This document shows positions 33,851-43,445 of a DNA stretch of 64,000 nt, piece after piece. Source of the DNA: Geminocystis herdmanii PCC 6308 (GTDB lineage: Bacteria; Cyanobacteriota; Cyanobacteriia; Cyanobacteriales; Cyanobacteriaceae); contig NZ_CM001775.1 in NCBI RefSeq assembly GCF_000332235.1, forward strand, positions 675,630 to 739,629, written 5' to 3'. The notes beneath the pieces were generated by a model. It made no database searches, was not told the origin of the DNA, and was given only the letters and a program-made list of their open reading frames with translations. Every line of letters starts with the position of its first letter. The first letter of the stretch is position 1. Position numbers and translations under genes: made by a program.

Positions 33851-34075
33851 GAATACTTCTGATGTATCTGAGTCGTCCTGATTGAGTTTCGGTGATTTTT
33901 TGGATAAAAAAAATCCTATTTGTGGGGTAATATATTCAAGAGTTTGTTGTCTAACAGTTTCTTCGATAACTGCTAAATTATCTAGTTGAGAGGGATCACA
34001 TTCTTGATAAAGAATACGAGCAATACCTTGAAGATATAAATTTATTTCTGCTTGTTGTTCTGGTGTCATTGTCAA
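33848..34075 (-). pseudogene. ISKra4-type transposase, N-terminal part
   Basis: 75 aa: MTMTPEQQAEINLYLQGIAR, QLDNLAVIEETVRQQTLEYI, and a frame break at DSDTSEVF, after which the next frame carries on. This fits the N-terminal segment of an ISKra4 DDE transposase. One frameshift separates it from the middle part. Confidence 0.75.
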
Positions 34076-34123
34076 AAAAAAAGGATTATGATTAATTTAA
34101 TGTAACCTACCTATATTTCTTAG

Positions 34124-34813
34124 TCAAGTAGTTTTTTTGTTCTGCAAGTTTGACCTGCTCCCGTAGGCTTCATCTATTATTATTTGTATTTCTTCTTTTG
34201 AATATACTTTAATCTCTTTAGTGTTTTGGGTATTTAGAGTGCTAATTAAGTCTGTTATATCTGTTTTAGTTTCTAGTTTTTTATACTTAAAAGCTAAGTT
34301 GATAGCACTTCTAAGTATCCTAAGATGAGAAGCTATAAATCGATCGCTATACCCTACTTTTTCTGAATTTTTATGTTTTACTTCTGATTTAAGATAGATA
34401 AAAAATCTGTTTAAATTTTTTAAATCCTGAAACTCTGAAGGACTTAAACTTAACCAATTATTTAAAATTTGTAAACTTTCTTCAGTGCTTGAGTCTAAAT
34501 TTGGCTGAAGTTGCTCATAGAAATTTAAAACTTCTGAGATACTTGTGAAAAACTTAGTATCTATACCTATTTTTTTTCTAACGGGGGAATACTTATCTTC
34601 TTGGAAAGTGTTAAAAATAATATCTTGAGTAATCTGTATCGCTTTCTTTTCGGCTATATTTAAGTTTTTTTTAGTATTTTCCAAGCCTAATGAAATGTTA
34701 TACAATTTACTTTTGTATGTAAAACGTAAGAGTAAAGAGCCATTATTATCATAAATAGTAACTTTACTACCAGAAGGGCGAAAAAGTTTATGCTGCGTCA
34801 TTTTTTTATGCAA
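34124..34813 (-). pseudogene. Tyrosine integrase, N-terminal half (truncated)
   Basis: About 217 real residues: an N-terminal arm-binding region (KLFRPSGSKVTIYDNNGSLL) and the core-binding helical domain (FFIYLKSEVKHKNSEKVGYS, SHLRILRSAINLAFKYKKLE), then KVYSKEEIQIIIDEAYG. The catalytic R-H-x-x-R-Y domain would follow, but the ISKra4-like IS starts there and no catalytic sequence appears on its far side. It sits next to the intact tRNA, the usual integrase position. Confidence 0.82.
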
Positions 34814-34918
34814 ACCTTATGCAAAAAATTAGAATGGTTTAGTTTAGCATAATTAAAAAATATTTGATTCCCAGTGTAGCTTATGGAGCTAGAGAGGCTG
34901 TATAATAAAGGTTTCAAT

Positions 34919-34983
34919 AAACGGGCGTGGAGGGACTCGAACCCCCGACCTGCTGATCCGTAGTCAGCCGCTCTAATCCACTA
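34919..34983 (-). repeat. Right attachment repeat inside intact tRNA-Arg
   Basis: 65 bp identical to 12703-12767. It supplies the 3' part of the working tRNA gene. Confidence 0.93.
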
Positions 34984-34995
34984 AGCTACACACCC
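34923..34995 (-). tRNA. tRNA-Arg(ACG)
   Basis: 73 nt. Acceptor GGGTGTG / CACGCCC pairs (one G-U). Anticodon stem GCTGA/TCAGC encloses CTACGGA, anticodon ACG. The T-loop GGTTCGAGTCC is standard and CCA is not encoded. Integration of the island kept it whole: bases 34984-34995 are original and the rest is island-borne or recombined. Confidence 0.96.
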
Positions 34996-35052
34996 TAGTT
35001 TTTTTTCAACACTTATCTATAATAACAGATGAACAATAAAAATGCAATAGTT

Positions 35053-35517
35053 ATGTCTGAAAATTTATCTCATATTAATAGTCAAGGGGAAATAAACATG
35101 GTGGATGTTTCGGCTAAAGCTATCACTGTGCGAGAGGCGATCGCATCTGGTAAGATAATGATGAAAAAAGAAACTTTCCAAAAAATTCAACAGGGAAACT
35201 CCCCCAAAGGAGATATATTTGCCACCGCAAAAGTAGCAGGAATTATGGCAGCAAAACAGACATCTCAATTAATTCCCCTGTGTCATCCTCTCCCGTTGCA
35301 TAAAATTATTGTCAATATTACTCCTGATGAAACTTTACAAGGTTATCATATTGAGGCGATCGTCAGAACAAAAGCCGAAACAGGAGTAGAAATGGAGGCT
35401 TTAACGGCAGTATCCGTCACCGCCTTAACTTTATACGATATGGCAAAATCGATCGACAAATCCTTAACCATCAGCGACATCAAATTGATTAGTAAAACGG
35501 GAGGAAAAACTATCTAA
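35053..35517 (+). CDS. moaC: Cyclic pyranopterin monophosphate synthase (MoaC)
   Basis: Molybdenum cofactor biosynthesis, converting the MoaA product to cPMP. About 154 aa from ATG 35053 (the frame is open from 35029; the shorter start fits the family). Motifs: [35 protein letters not shown] (active-site C-H-P), and [20 protein letters not shown] then [11 protein letters not shown]. It is the first gene after the tRNA on the chromosomal side. Confidence 0.95.
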   Translation: MSENLSHINSQGEINMVDVSAKAITVREAIASGKIMMKKETFQKIQQGNSPKGDIFATAKVAGIMAAKQTSQLIPLCHPLPLHKIIVNITPDETLQGYHIEAIVRTKAETGVEMEALTAVSVTALTLYDMAKSIDKSLTISDIKLISKTGGKTI

Positions 35518-35560
35518 GTTAGTGATATTAATGTTTGTGAGAGAAGCCTGAGGCAATCTC

Positions 35561-36523
35561 TTAGTCAAAATTCCACATAACGGGGTTATCGTCTAAATAT
35601 TGTGTTACTCCATAGCCAATCTCACTTATTTTGAACACATCTTCAGGGGTAAGATTAACTTCTATTGCTTTGGCGTTGGCTTCAGCTTGGATAGCATTTC
35701 TCGCACCAACGATGGCATTAGTTTTTGGTTGGCGGATTAACCATGCGATCGACAATTGTGCTAAGGTGCAGTTATATTGTTCGGCGATGGGTTTGAGTTG
35801 AGTTAATGCTGTTTGCACTCTTTCCCAATGGGGAGATTGAAATAAACGATTATTTTTGCGATGATCACCTTGGTCAAAAGTGGGATTAGTGTCAAATTTT
35901 CCTGTTAAAATACCTTGGGCAAGGGAAGAATAAGCCAATATAGAAATATTTTTTTCTGCACAATAGGGTTGAATTTCTTTTTCCGCAATTCGCCAAAACA
36001 GAGAATAAGGGGGTTGAATACTATCAATCTCTCCATATTGTAAGGCTTCGGTTAATTGTTCACGGGAAAAGTTTGACACTCCTATAGCCCTAATTTTGCC
36101 TTGTTGTTTTAAATCAGTCAAGGCGCGCATGGTTTCTTCTATGGGTACAATCTCACTATTCCAAGTACCAGAAGGCCAGTGAATCTGGTATAAATCTATA
36201 TAATCTGTCTGTAAATTTGTCAAGGAATTATGACAAGCGGTGATGACATCATCATATTTAAGATGATTAGCAAATACTTTTGTTGCATAAACAACTTTGT
36301 CTCGCACCTCCTTTAAGGCTTCCCCGACTATTTTTTCTGAATGCCCTTCGCCATATACCTCAGCAGTATCGATCGTAGTAATACCAGAGTCAAAAGTTTG
36401 ACGAATCGCCTTAATACTTTCGCTGTCTTCAATACCTACCCACATTCTTTTCCCCGTTTGCCATGTACCTAAAATAATTGGGGTAATATAAATATTTGAG
36501 TTGCCAAGTTGTCTCGTTTCCAT
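35561..36523 (-). CDS. Aldo/keto reductase
   Basis: About 320 aa from ATG 36523 (METRQLGNSNIYITPIILGT); the frame is open to 36586. NADPH-dependent oxidoreductase barrel with TIDTAEVYGEGHSEKIVGEA (catalytic D and Y), YATKVFAN (K), IDLYQIHWPSG (H) and IRAIGVSNFSREQL. The family member closest in pattern is the YdjG/Tas type. Substrate unknown. Confidence 0.92.
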   Translation of the reverse strand: METRQLGNSNIYITPIILGTWQTGKRMWVGIEDSESIKAIRQTFDSGITTIDTAEVYGEGHSEKIVGEALKEVRDKVVYATKVFANHLKYDDVITACHNSLTNLQTDYIDLYQIHWPSGTWNSEIVPIEETMRALTDLKQQGKIRAIGVSNFSREQLTEALQYGEIDSIQPPYSLFWRIAEKEIQPYCAEKNISILAYSSLAQGILTGKFDTNPTFDQGDHRKNNRLFQSPHWERVQTALTQLKPIAEQYNCTLAQLSIAWLIRQPKTNAIVGARNAIQAEANAKAIEVNLTPEDVFKISEIGYGVTQYLDDNPVMWNFD

Positions 36524-36678
36524 AATCAATATTTTTAATGATGAATTAATAATTACTATCGTAGGTTGGGTTGTAAAAAAATCCAACTGTTAATTATCAA
36601 GATTTTTCAAAAATTATTTAAGCTATTCTAAAATTTAGCTAGAATGTTCATGCAATAAATTCAAAGAATATGTAAATT

Positions 36679-36870
36679 ATGACGGAAGATATTAACAAAC
36701 TTAAAAAAATCATTGAAAATGCTTTAGCCGACGGTAGATTATCTCGTGCTGAGAGTGAAATGATCAAAAAAACTATTTATGAAGATAATATCGTGACTCC
36801 TGAAGAAGCCCAACTTTGGCGAGAATTACAGCAAAAAGTCACCGATGGGGAAATTATACTAGAAAGTTAA
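36679..36870 (+). CDS. Small acidic conserved protein
   Basis: 63 aa: INKLKKIIENALADGRLSRA, ESEMIKKTIYEDNIVTPEEA. Two-helix layout like the start of TerB-like or EF-hand-like modules (AD-G-xLSxxE). Cyanobacterial small protein of unknown role; good start context and isolated transcription between divergent neighbours. Confidence 0.65.
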   Translation: MTEDINKLKKIIENALADGRLSRAESEMIKKTIYEDNIVTPEEAQLWRELQQKVTDGEIILES

Positions 36871-37013
36871 GTCATGAGAGTTTTTTTTGTGTCTCTAGTT
36901 CGGCACGAAACAATCTCCTAAAAAGATAAGTTATATCAATATTCATAATTTGATTCGATCGAGCTTAACCTTTTTTCTGTTATTCTATAGTGATAGTTAC
37001 ATAATTAATCACT

Positions 37014-38160
37014 ATGGAAAAACTGACACGGGATATTTTAGGGCAAACTTATAACGCTACTGTTGACGCAAAAAAAAACTACAGGAAAAATACTTGCGAT
37101 CGCAAATTACAGTGATAAACAGCAAGTCTGTTTTCAAGTGACAGAAGGACAAAATGGTATTTGGATTCCCGCTTTAGCTTTAGAAAGTGTATCGACAAAT
37201 ACAAAGAAAAAAGAAGAAGAAATGGTTTTACAAACTACTTTTTATGAAGAGTTATTAAATAATATAAATGATCAATTCAGTACCAATATTAAAATTATTA
37301 ATCAAAATATTGATGATGCTCAACAACTACTGAATAGGCTAACAAAAGACTTTCAAGAATTAGGAAAAAATCATTTAAAAATCTTGAACGAATACTTAAA
37401 TACCGTACTTTCAAGCATTAAAAATTTAGTGGATCAAATTGTACAAACTATTCAAAATATTTGGGCTGAGAGTCTGCGAGAATCCATTGCATTAATTATG
37501 AAAGATTCTTCTTTGTATTTTAATAGTGCCAAAAGAAAAATCAATTATTTGAAAAAAACTTATCCTCAAGAAAGTAATAGTCAATTAGCTGGAAGATTAA
37601 CACATCATTTAACAATTATATCTTTCAAATCTAAATTACTCGGAAAAGATATTAAAACTTGGGAAATGATAAAAAGTTTATTAATAGAATTAGACTTATT
37701 AAAAATTTCTAGTCTTTTAACTAAATTAATTTATGGAGTTGCTATTCTTCATGGTTTTGATGAATTAGATAAAATTGATATGGGAGAAATTATTGGAATT
37801 TTAGCATTATGTTTAACTGTTGATTCTCTCAAACAATTGGGATTAGATTCACTAATACAATCATTAAAATTGCATAATCCATTAGTCATGAATAATAAAA
37901 CTGTTGAGTCAACGGTTAAAATTACTTTTAATGCAGTGTCTAATATTGCTTTATTTCAAATGATTCGTTATGCTTCTTACTTATACTATGATATAAAAAC
38001 CGATAGCTTAGAAAATCCCATTACTTCAGCTAAAGCATATAAAGACTTTACTCAACAAGTACAAAGTTATTTAAACGAAACATTAAATCAGAAAAATCAA
38101 CTGGTTAAAATTGTCAAAAATATCGCACAGGTTGAAGAAAAAATAGAAGCCTTAGCTTAA
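37014..38160 (+). CDS. Hypothetical cyanobacterial protein with an A9-run frame break near the start
   Basis: The main frame (365 aa) starts at TTG 37063. An ATG at 37014 gives MEKLTRDILGQTYNATVDAK and then runs out of frame at the A9 run 37070-37078; deleting one A joins it to KKTTGKILAIANYSDKQQVC. That makes a more natural N-terminus. The body is helical, with a coiled coil near residues 50-110 and hydrophobic segments later. No family recognised. Either a +1 slip, a polymerase slip or a base-call error could explain the run. Confidence 0.6.
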
Positions 38161-38180
38161 TTAACTTCTTCATCGTAATT

Positions 38181-38197
38181 GGTGGGCAATGCCCACC
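38181..38197. repeat. GGTGGGC palindrome, copy 1
   Basis: GGTGGGC-AAT-GCCCACC, between the convergent 37014-38160 gene and leuS. Same word at 47511-47527. Could act as a bidirectional terminator-like hairpin, but there is no T-run. Confidence 0.6.
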
Positions 38198-38204
38198 CTA
38201 CAGA

Positions 38205-40805
38205 TTAAATTACGAAATTAACTAATTTATTGGGTACAACAATTACTTTTTTAATGGGTTTTTCGCCAATATGTTTTTTAGCAATATCCGACTCTTTCGC
38301 AAAGATTTCTAACTCCTCTTTAGTGGCAGAAGCTGGTACAGAAATTGTACCTCTGGTTTTACCCATTATCTGAATAACTAAGGTAATTTCATCCACGATT
38401 AATGCCTCATTCTCTAAGGTTAACCATGTCTGCAAATGCACTGATTCATTATTACCTAATAATTGCCATAATTCTTCGCTAATATGAGGTGCAAATGGTG
38501 CTAAAAGTAAGATTAAGGTTTCAATTCCTTCTCGAAAAACAGACGAATTTTTAATGTTAGTATCTCTTAAAGCGTTGCTTAATTTCATTAACTCAGAAAC
38601 TGCAGTATTAAATTGATAATCGCCGTTTAAGTCTTCAGAAATTTCTTTAATTGCTGTATGAATTGCCCTTCTTAAATCTTTTTCTTCTTTGGTTAATTTA
38701 GCTTTATCAAAGGTTTTATTCTTAGCAGAATTAGGGTTTTCTACAAACTCATTAACTAATAACCAAACTCGATTTAAAAAGCGAAATTGTCCTTCTACAT
38801 CGGCATCTTGCCATTCTAAATCTTTCTCCGGAGGGGCTTTAAATAAGATGAACATTCTGGCAGTATCTGCTCCATATTTAGATAATACTACCTGTGGATC
38901 AACTCCGTTATATTTAGACTTGGACATTTTCTCATAAAATACTGAGAGTTTCTGATTAGTTTCTCTTTCATAATAAACTGTTTCAGTTTTGCCTTTGTCG
39001 TTGGTTTCTTCTAGGGAATAGACGTTTTCGGCAATGACATATTTGCCCGTTTCAGGATTTTTATAAGTCAACCCTTGTACCATACCTTGAGTTAACAATC
39101 TTTTGAAAGGCTCATCAACCTTGACTAAACCTCGATCGCGCACTACCTTAGTAAAAAACCGTGAATAAAGTAAATGTAGAATTGCGTGTTCAATACCCCC
39201 TACATACTGATCTACTGCCATCCAATCATTCACTCTAGCAAAGTTAAATGCCTCATCTTGGTTGGTTGCATCGGTATAACGGAAAAAATACCATGAGGAG
39301 TCGATAAAGGTATCCATAGTGTCGGTTTCCCGTTTTGCCGGTTTGCCACATTTTGGACAGGGTACATTAATCCAGTCTTCAATTTTAGCTAAAGGAGACG
39401 CACCACGCCCCGAAAATTCTACATTTTCAGGTAGTTTTACTGGTAAATCTTGACTAGGTACGGGTACTATACCACAATCTTCGCAGTGAATAACAGGAAT
39501 GGGACAACCCCAGTAACGTTGACGGGAAATCAACCAATCTCGGAGGCGATATTGAATGCGTTTTTTGCCATAGTCGTTATTTTCCGCAAGGCGAATCACG
39601 GCTTCTTTTCCTTTAACAGAATTCATGCCGTTAAAACCCCCAGAGTTAATCATGATACCTGCTTCGGTGTAGGCTTCCAAAAGACATATATCACCGTTAT
39701 CGGCATCATCGGGTAAGATAACTACTTTGATGGGTAAGTCATTTTCTTTGGCAAATTTGAAGTCTCTTACGTCGTGGGCTGGTACTCCCATAACTGCCCC
39801 TGTGCCATATTCGTATAAGACATAATTGGCGATTAAAATGGGGATTTCTTCTCCTGTAAAGGGGTTAACGGCTTTACCTCCTGTCATTGTACCTTTTTTG
39901 GGCTTGTCATCGGCAGTTCGATCGATCTCACTTTCCTCGGATACTTCTTTGATAAAGGCTTCCACCGCTTCTTTTCTGTCTGGGGTAGTGACAATTTGAG
40001 TTAGGGGGTGTTCGGGAGCGAGTACTACATAGGTAACTCCATAGACGGTATCAGGGCGCGTTGTAAACACGGCAATTTTTTCATCCCTTCCCACAATCGG
40101 AAACTCTAAATAAGCCCCTACAGACTTACCTATCCAGTTTTCCTGCATGGTTTTAACTCGATCGGGCCACCCTTGTAATTGTTGTAAGTCGTTCAACAGT
40201 TGTTCGGCGTAATCGGTAATCTTGAAAAACCACTGTTTTAATAATTTACGCTCAACTTTTGCACCGCTACGCCAAGAGTAACCCTCAGAGTCCACTTGTT
40301 CGTTAGCTAACACCGTTTGATCGATCGGATCCCAGTTTACCCCAGCTTCCCGTTGATAAGCAAGTCCAGCTTCTAAAAATTGTAAAAATAGCCACTGTGT
40401 CCATTTATAATATTCTGGGGAGCAAGTGGCAACCTCTCGACTCCAATCAATGGATAAGCCTAATTCTTGGAGTTGCGATCGCATTTGGGCGATATTTTCA
40501 AAAGTCCACTTAGCAGGAGGGATACCCCTATCAATAGCGGCATTTTCCGCAGGTAAACCAAAGGCATCCCAACCCATAGGATGTAAAACTCGATGCCCTT
40601 GCATTCTTTTACAACGGGCGATAACATCAGTAATAACATAGTTACGCACATGACCCATATGTAATTTTCCCGAAGGATAGGGAAACATCGAAAGAGCATA
40701 AAATTTAGGTTTTTCGGTATTTTCTTCGGTAAGATAAAGGTGAGAATCTGACCATTGTTTTTGCCATTTTGATTCTATATCACTAGGATTATAGGGAGTT
40801 TGCAT
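38205..40805 (-). CDS. leuS: Leucyl-tRNA synthetase
   Basis: 866 aa, full length. HIGH-type motif [17 protein letters not shown] near residue 40 and [12 protein letters not shown] near residue 625. The CP1 editing domain ([20 protein letters not shown]) and zinc-type CPKCGKP are present. Charges tRNA-Leu. Several long antisense frames inside it are shadows. Confidence 0.98.
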   Translation of the reverse strand: MQTPYNPSDIESKWQKQWSDSHLYLTEENTEKPKFYALSMFPYPSGKLHMGHVRNYVITDVIARCKRMQGHRVLHPMGWDAFGLPAENAAIDRGIPPAKWTFENIAQMRSQLQELGLSIDWSREVATCSPEYYKWTQWLFLQFLEAGLAYQREAGVNWDPIDQTVLANEQVDSEGYSWRSGAKVERKLLKQWFFKITDYAEQLLNDLQQLQGWPDRVKTMQENWIGKSVGAYLEFPIVGRDEKIAVFTTRPDTVYGVTYVVLAPEHPLTQIVTTPDRKEAVEAFIKEVSEESEIDRTADDKPKKGTMTGGKAVNPFTGEEIPILIANYVLYEYGTGAVMGVPAHDVRDFKFAKENDLPIKVVILPDDADNGDICLLEAYTEAGIMINSGGFNGMNSVKGKEAVIRLAENNDYGKKRIQYRLRDWLISRQRYWGCPIPVIHCEDCGIVPVPSQDLPVKLPENVEFSGRGASPLAKIEDWINVPCPKCGKPAKRETDTMDTFIDSSWYFFRYTDATNQDEAFNFARVNDWMAVDQYVGGIEHAILHLLYSRFFTKVVRDRGLVKVDEPFKRLLTQGMVQGLTYKNPETGKYVIAENVYSLEETNDKGKTETVYYERETNQKLSVFYEKMSKSKYNGVDPQVVLSKYGADTARMFILFKAPPEKDLEWQDADVEGQFRFLNRVWLLVNEFVENPNSAKNKTFDKAKLTKEEKDLRRAIHTAIKEISEDLNGDYQFNTAVSELMKLSNALRDTNIKNSSVFREGIETLILLLAPFAPHISEELWQLLGNNESVHLQTWLTLENEALIVDEITLVIQIMGKTRGTISVPASATKEELEIFAKESDIAKKHIGEKPIKKVIVVPNKLVNFVI

Positions 40806-40939
40806 AAATATTTTTGAAGTATCTATAATTATTTAATTTAGTCGATCTTTCATTTTAACCTGAGTTTGACCTCACCTCGATGGAGGTATAGAAGACTAAA
40901 AGCACTACCAACAATCGATCGCTTTTTAGCGGCGCTGTG

Positions 40940-40987
40940 CGATCGAACCTCCCCTATCCTGTCATTGCGAGGATACGAAGCAATCTC
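40940..40987 (+). repeat. Dispersed GATCGAACCTCCCC / TGTCATTGCGAGG repeat, copy 1
   Basis: CGATCGAACCTCCCCTATCC, then TGTCATTGCGAGG-atacGAAGCAATCTC. It shares all blocks with 41973-42015 and 43155-43201. The second half is the repeat found in frame at 17309. Confidence 0.85.
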
Positions 40988-41060
40988 CTCAAAATCGATC
41001 GCTTCTTCTGATCAATTAATGGTAAAATATCACTGGAAAAACCTGAAATGTTGATATTAA

Positions 41061-41906
41061 ATGTCTCAATTTCCCCATGACGAATTTGTCAAAGAAGTGT
41101 TACCAGAATTGTATCAAAATTATGGTCAAGTAATTCCTTCAGCGGATGTTAGTAGCGAAAGAAGAGAAGTCGATATTCTTTTTATTCCTGATAAATCAGT
41201 ACCGACAACACCCGACACATTAGGATTATTAGGAAAAATTGCACAAACAACTTGTTTAATAGAAGTTTACCGTAATCATGTTCAAGCCGAAGAGATTCTG
41301 GATTGTATTGGCAAACTAATTAGTGTAAAAAACAATCTTTTAAAAGACAAAAAAAAAGACATCGCTTTATGGATTATAACCCCGACTATTTCTAAACAGA
41401 TTTTGAGTCAATTTTCAGGACAACCTCAAGAAAATTGGGAGAAAGGAGTGTATTTTTTACCTCAAGGATTTAACACAGGTATTATTGCCGTACATAAATT
41501 ATCAAAAACTCCCGAAACATTATGGTTAAGACTATTTGGGCGGGATAAAATACAGTTTAGTGCCATCGAGGAATTGGAATTATTAGCAAATAACCATCCT
41601 TCCCGAAAAAATATATTAAAATCGGTATATGGTTTATTAAATGCTATGGAAGCAAATCGGAATAAATCATTCTCTATCAATCAAAAAAGGCAGGTGTTAA
41701 TTATGAGTTTAAGAGCAATATTTGATGAAGAATTAGCTAAAGAAAAGAAACAAGGTATTCAACAAGGTATTCAACAAGGTAAATCTGAAGGGAAACTGGA
41801 AACAGTGCCACTTTTAATCCAATTAGGTATGAGTGTCGATGAAATTGCTAATCGCCTTAATTTACCCCTAGAGATAGTAAAAAAAGCTGTTAATCCCCAA
41901 AACTAA
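41061..41906 (+). CDS. Rpn-like / PD-(D/E)XK-family protein, hypothetical
   Basis: 281 aa. N-terminal EVDILFIPDKS and later CLIEVYRNHVQAEEILDCIG suggest a degraded PD-(D/E)XK nuclease fold, as in the DUF4351/Rpn group. Near the end a Q-G-I-Q-Q-G repeat and PLLIQLGMSVDEIANRLNLP mark the Rpn-type C-terminal helix bundle. Rpn proteins are transposase-like nucleases that spread in cyanobacteria. Direction is the same as the next gene, and a repeat sits on each side. Confidence 0.6.
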   Translation: MSQFPHDEFVKEVLPELYQNYGQVIPSADVSSERREVDILFIPDKSVPTTPDTLGLLGKIAQTTCLIEVYRNHVQAEEILDCIGKLISVKNNLLKDKKKDIALWIITPTISKQILSQFSGQPQENWEKGVYFLPQGFNTGIIAVHKLSKTPETLWLRLFGRDKIQFSAIEELELLANNHPSRKNILKSVYGLLNAMEANRNKSFSINQKRQVLIMSLRAIFDEELAKEKKQGIQQGIQQGKSEGKLETVPLLIQLGMSVDEIANRLNLPLEIVKKAVNPQN

Positions 41907-41972
41907 GACTAAATGTCTTTATACTGCGATCGAGCTTCCTCCAATATCGATGCCAAAGGCACGCTGCGCGCC

Positions 41973-42015
41973 CGAACCTCCCCTATCCTGTCATTGCGAG
42001 GATACGAAGCAATCT
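41973..42015 (+). repeat. Dispersed repeat, copy 2
   Basis: CGAACCTCCCCTATCC then TGTCATTGCGAGG-atacGAAGCAATCT, between the two Rpn-like genes. Confidence 0.85.
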
Positions 42016-42114
42016 TTAAGCGCGATCGAACTCCCCCTAAAATCGATCGAACTTAGCGGTAATTCGTGAGGGAAAGTTGAGATATAATAGTTCAATAAAT
42101 GTGACAATTAATTA

Positions 42115-43062
42115 ATGACGGAAATCAACGCTAATTACGATGAACCTTGGAAGGAAGCTATTGGAGATTACTTTGATAGATTCCTCGACTTCTTTTTTCC
42201 AGAGGTTTATAATCTCATTGACTGGTTAAAACCAATAACTTCTTTAGATAAAGAATTACAAAAAATAACAGCCGATTCTGATGATAGTAAAAGATTGGTG
42301 GATAAACTATTTCAAGTTTGTTTAAAAAATGAACTTGAAGTGTGGATTTTAGTTCACATCGAAGTACAAAGTCAGTACGATAGCGACTTTAATCAACGAA
42401 TGTTCATCTACCATTATCGTGCTTTTGACTTGTATCGAAAACCAGTAATTAGCCTTGCTATACTAGGAGATGAAAAGGAAAAATGGCGACCATCCAATTA
42501 TGGTTATGATTTAGGAGGATGTCAACTGAATCTTAATTTTCCCTCGATCAAATTATTAGATTATCAACAAAAATGGGAAGAATTAGAAAAAGATTTAAAC
42601 CCCTTTGCCATGATGGTAATGGCACATTTAAAAACCAAAGCAACCACAAGTAATTTAACCCAAAGAGAGCAATGGAAATGGTATTTAATCAGAAGTTTAT
42701 ACGATAAAAAATACAGTAAATTAGAAATAGTAAAACTGTTTAAATTTATCGATGCCATGATGACTTTACCACCATTATTGCAACAAAGTTTGAATAAAAA
42801 AATAATAAAATACGAGGAGGAAAAAATTATGCCCTTAGTTAGCCCTTTTGAAAAAATGGCAAAAGAAGAAGGAGTAAAAGAAAGGATCGATCGAGATAAG
42901 GAATTAATTATTCGTTTAATTCAAAGAAAATTGGGAGTAATTAATGAAGATTTACAAACTCAAGTAAAAGCTCTAAATATTGATGATCTAGAAACCTTAG
43001 CTGAGGATTTATTTGATATGGATTCGATCGAAGATTTACAACAATGGTTAAGTAAGTTCTAA
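42115..43062 (+). CDS. Rpn-family / DUF4351 protein (putative nuclease-transposase)
   Basis: 315 aa. N-terminal nuclease-like core with WILVHIEVQSQYDSDFNQRM and FIYHYRAFDLYRKPVISLAI, as in Rpn (recombination-promoting nuclease) proteins where E-x-Q is catalytic. The C-terminal 60 residues (LIQRKLGVINEDLQTQVKAL, NIDDLETLAEDLFDMDSIED) form a DUF4351 domain. A terminator hairpin follows at 43083. Its start is followed by a stray DUF4351 fragment 148 bp downstream. Confidence 0.82.
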   Translation: MTEINANYDEPWKEAIGDYFDRFLDFFFPEVYNLIDWLKPITSLDKELQKITADSDDSKRLVDKLFQVCLKNELEVWILVHIEVQSQYDSDFNQRMFIYHYRAFDLYRKPVISLAILGDEKEKWRPSNYGYDLGGCQLNLNFPSIKLLDYQQKWEELEKDLNPFAMMVMAHLKTKATTSNLTQREQWKWYLIRSLYDKKYSKLEIVKLFKFIDAMMTLPPLLQQSLNKKIIKYEEEKIMPLVSPFEKMAKEEGVKERIDRDKELIIRLIQRKLGVINEDLQTQVKALNIDDLETLAEDLFDMDSIEDLQQWLSKF

Positions 43063-43082
43063 TTTTTATCTCTAAAAAAATC

Positions 43083-43111
43083 AGTAGCTTGAAATATAGC
43101 TACTTTTTTTT
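43083..43111 (+). terminator. Intrinsic terminator after the DUF4351 gene
   Basis: AGTAGCT / AGCTACT 7-bp stem, 8-nt loop, then eight T. It lies 21 bp after the stop codon. Confidence 0.85.
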
Positions 43112-43154
43112 GTCTCAATATGCTCGATCGAACTTCCCCATAATCCCACAACCT

Positions 43155-43201
43155 CGATCGAACCTCCCCTCTCTTGTCATTGCGAGGCACGAAGCAATCT
43201 C
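43155..43201 (+). repeat. Dispersed repeat, copy 3
   Basis: CGATCGAACCTCCCCTCT then TGTCATTGCGAGG-cacGAAGCAATCTC, just after the second Rpn-like gene. Confidence 0.85.
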
Positions 43202-43209
43202 TTTAAACT

Positions 43210-43302
43210 CGTTTTTATCAACAAGTTTTAGAAATTAGACGTACAGAAGGCACACAATGGGGGGCAAACATGGTTATTCGTCAATTAAATCACTTTAGTT
43301 GA
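43210..43302 (+). pseudogene. Fragment of a DUF4351-type gene
   Basis: 31 codons: RFYQQVLEIRRTEGTQWGAN then MVIRQLNHFS-stop, open to the left without a start. The M-V-I-R-Q-L-N words match the first helix of DUF4351. It abuts the dispersed repeat, so it was probably cut by a recombination event there. Confidence 0.45.
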
Positions 43303-43445
43303 GTTACGCTATGAGCAATGAAATTTATTTCTTTGCGGGGGGATTGAGGTAAACGATCGAAATTTAAAGTAAGGTTTTTAATTTTCAATTCAGGTAAAAT
43401 ACTGATAGAATAAGATTTTTAATCATTCTAAATTCTACATTCTCA

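Larger units (their letters stand above)
32865..34162 (-). mobile_element. ISKra4-like insertion sequence, decayed
   Basis: 1,298 bp including a MITE; about 1,192 bp originally. Both ends start GGGAGCAGGTCA inward and remain similar for about 38 bp (C-AAAAGTACTATTGA against C-AAAAAAACTACTTGA). Flanks (TTTA left, GTAGG right) show no duplication, suggesting deletion next to the element. It cuts the integrase gene. Confidence 0.82.

Noticed and set aside
38689..40699. Long antisense frames inside leuS
   Set aside because: Shadow ORFs; the leuS frame is complete and conserved.
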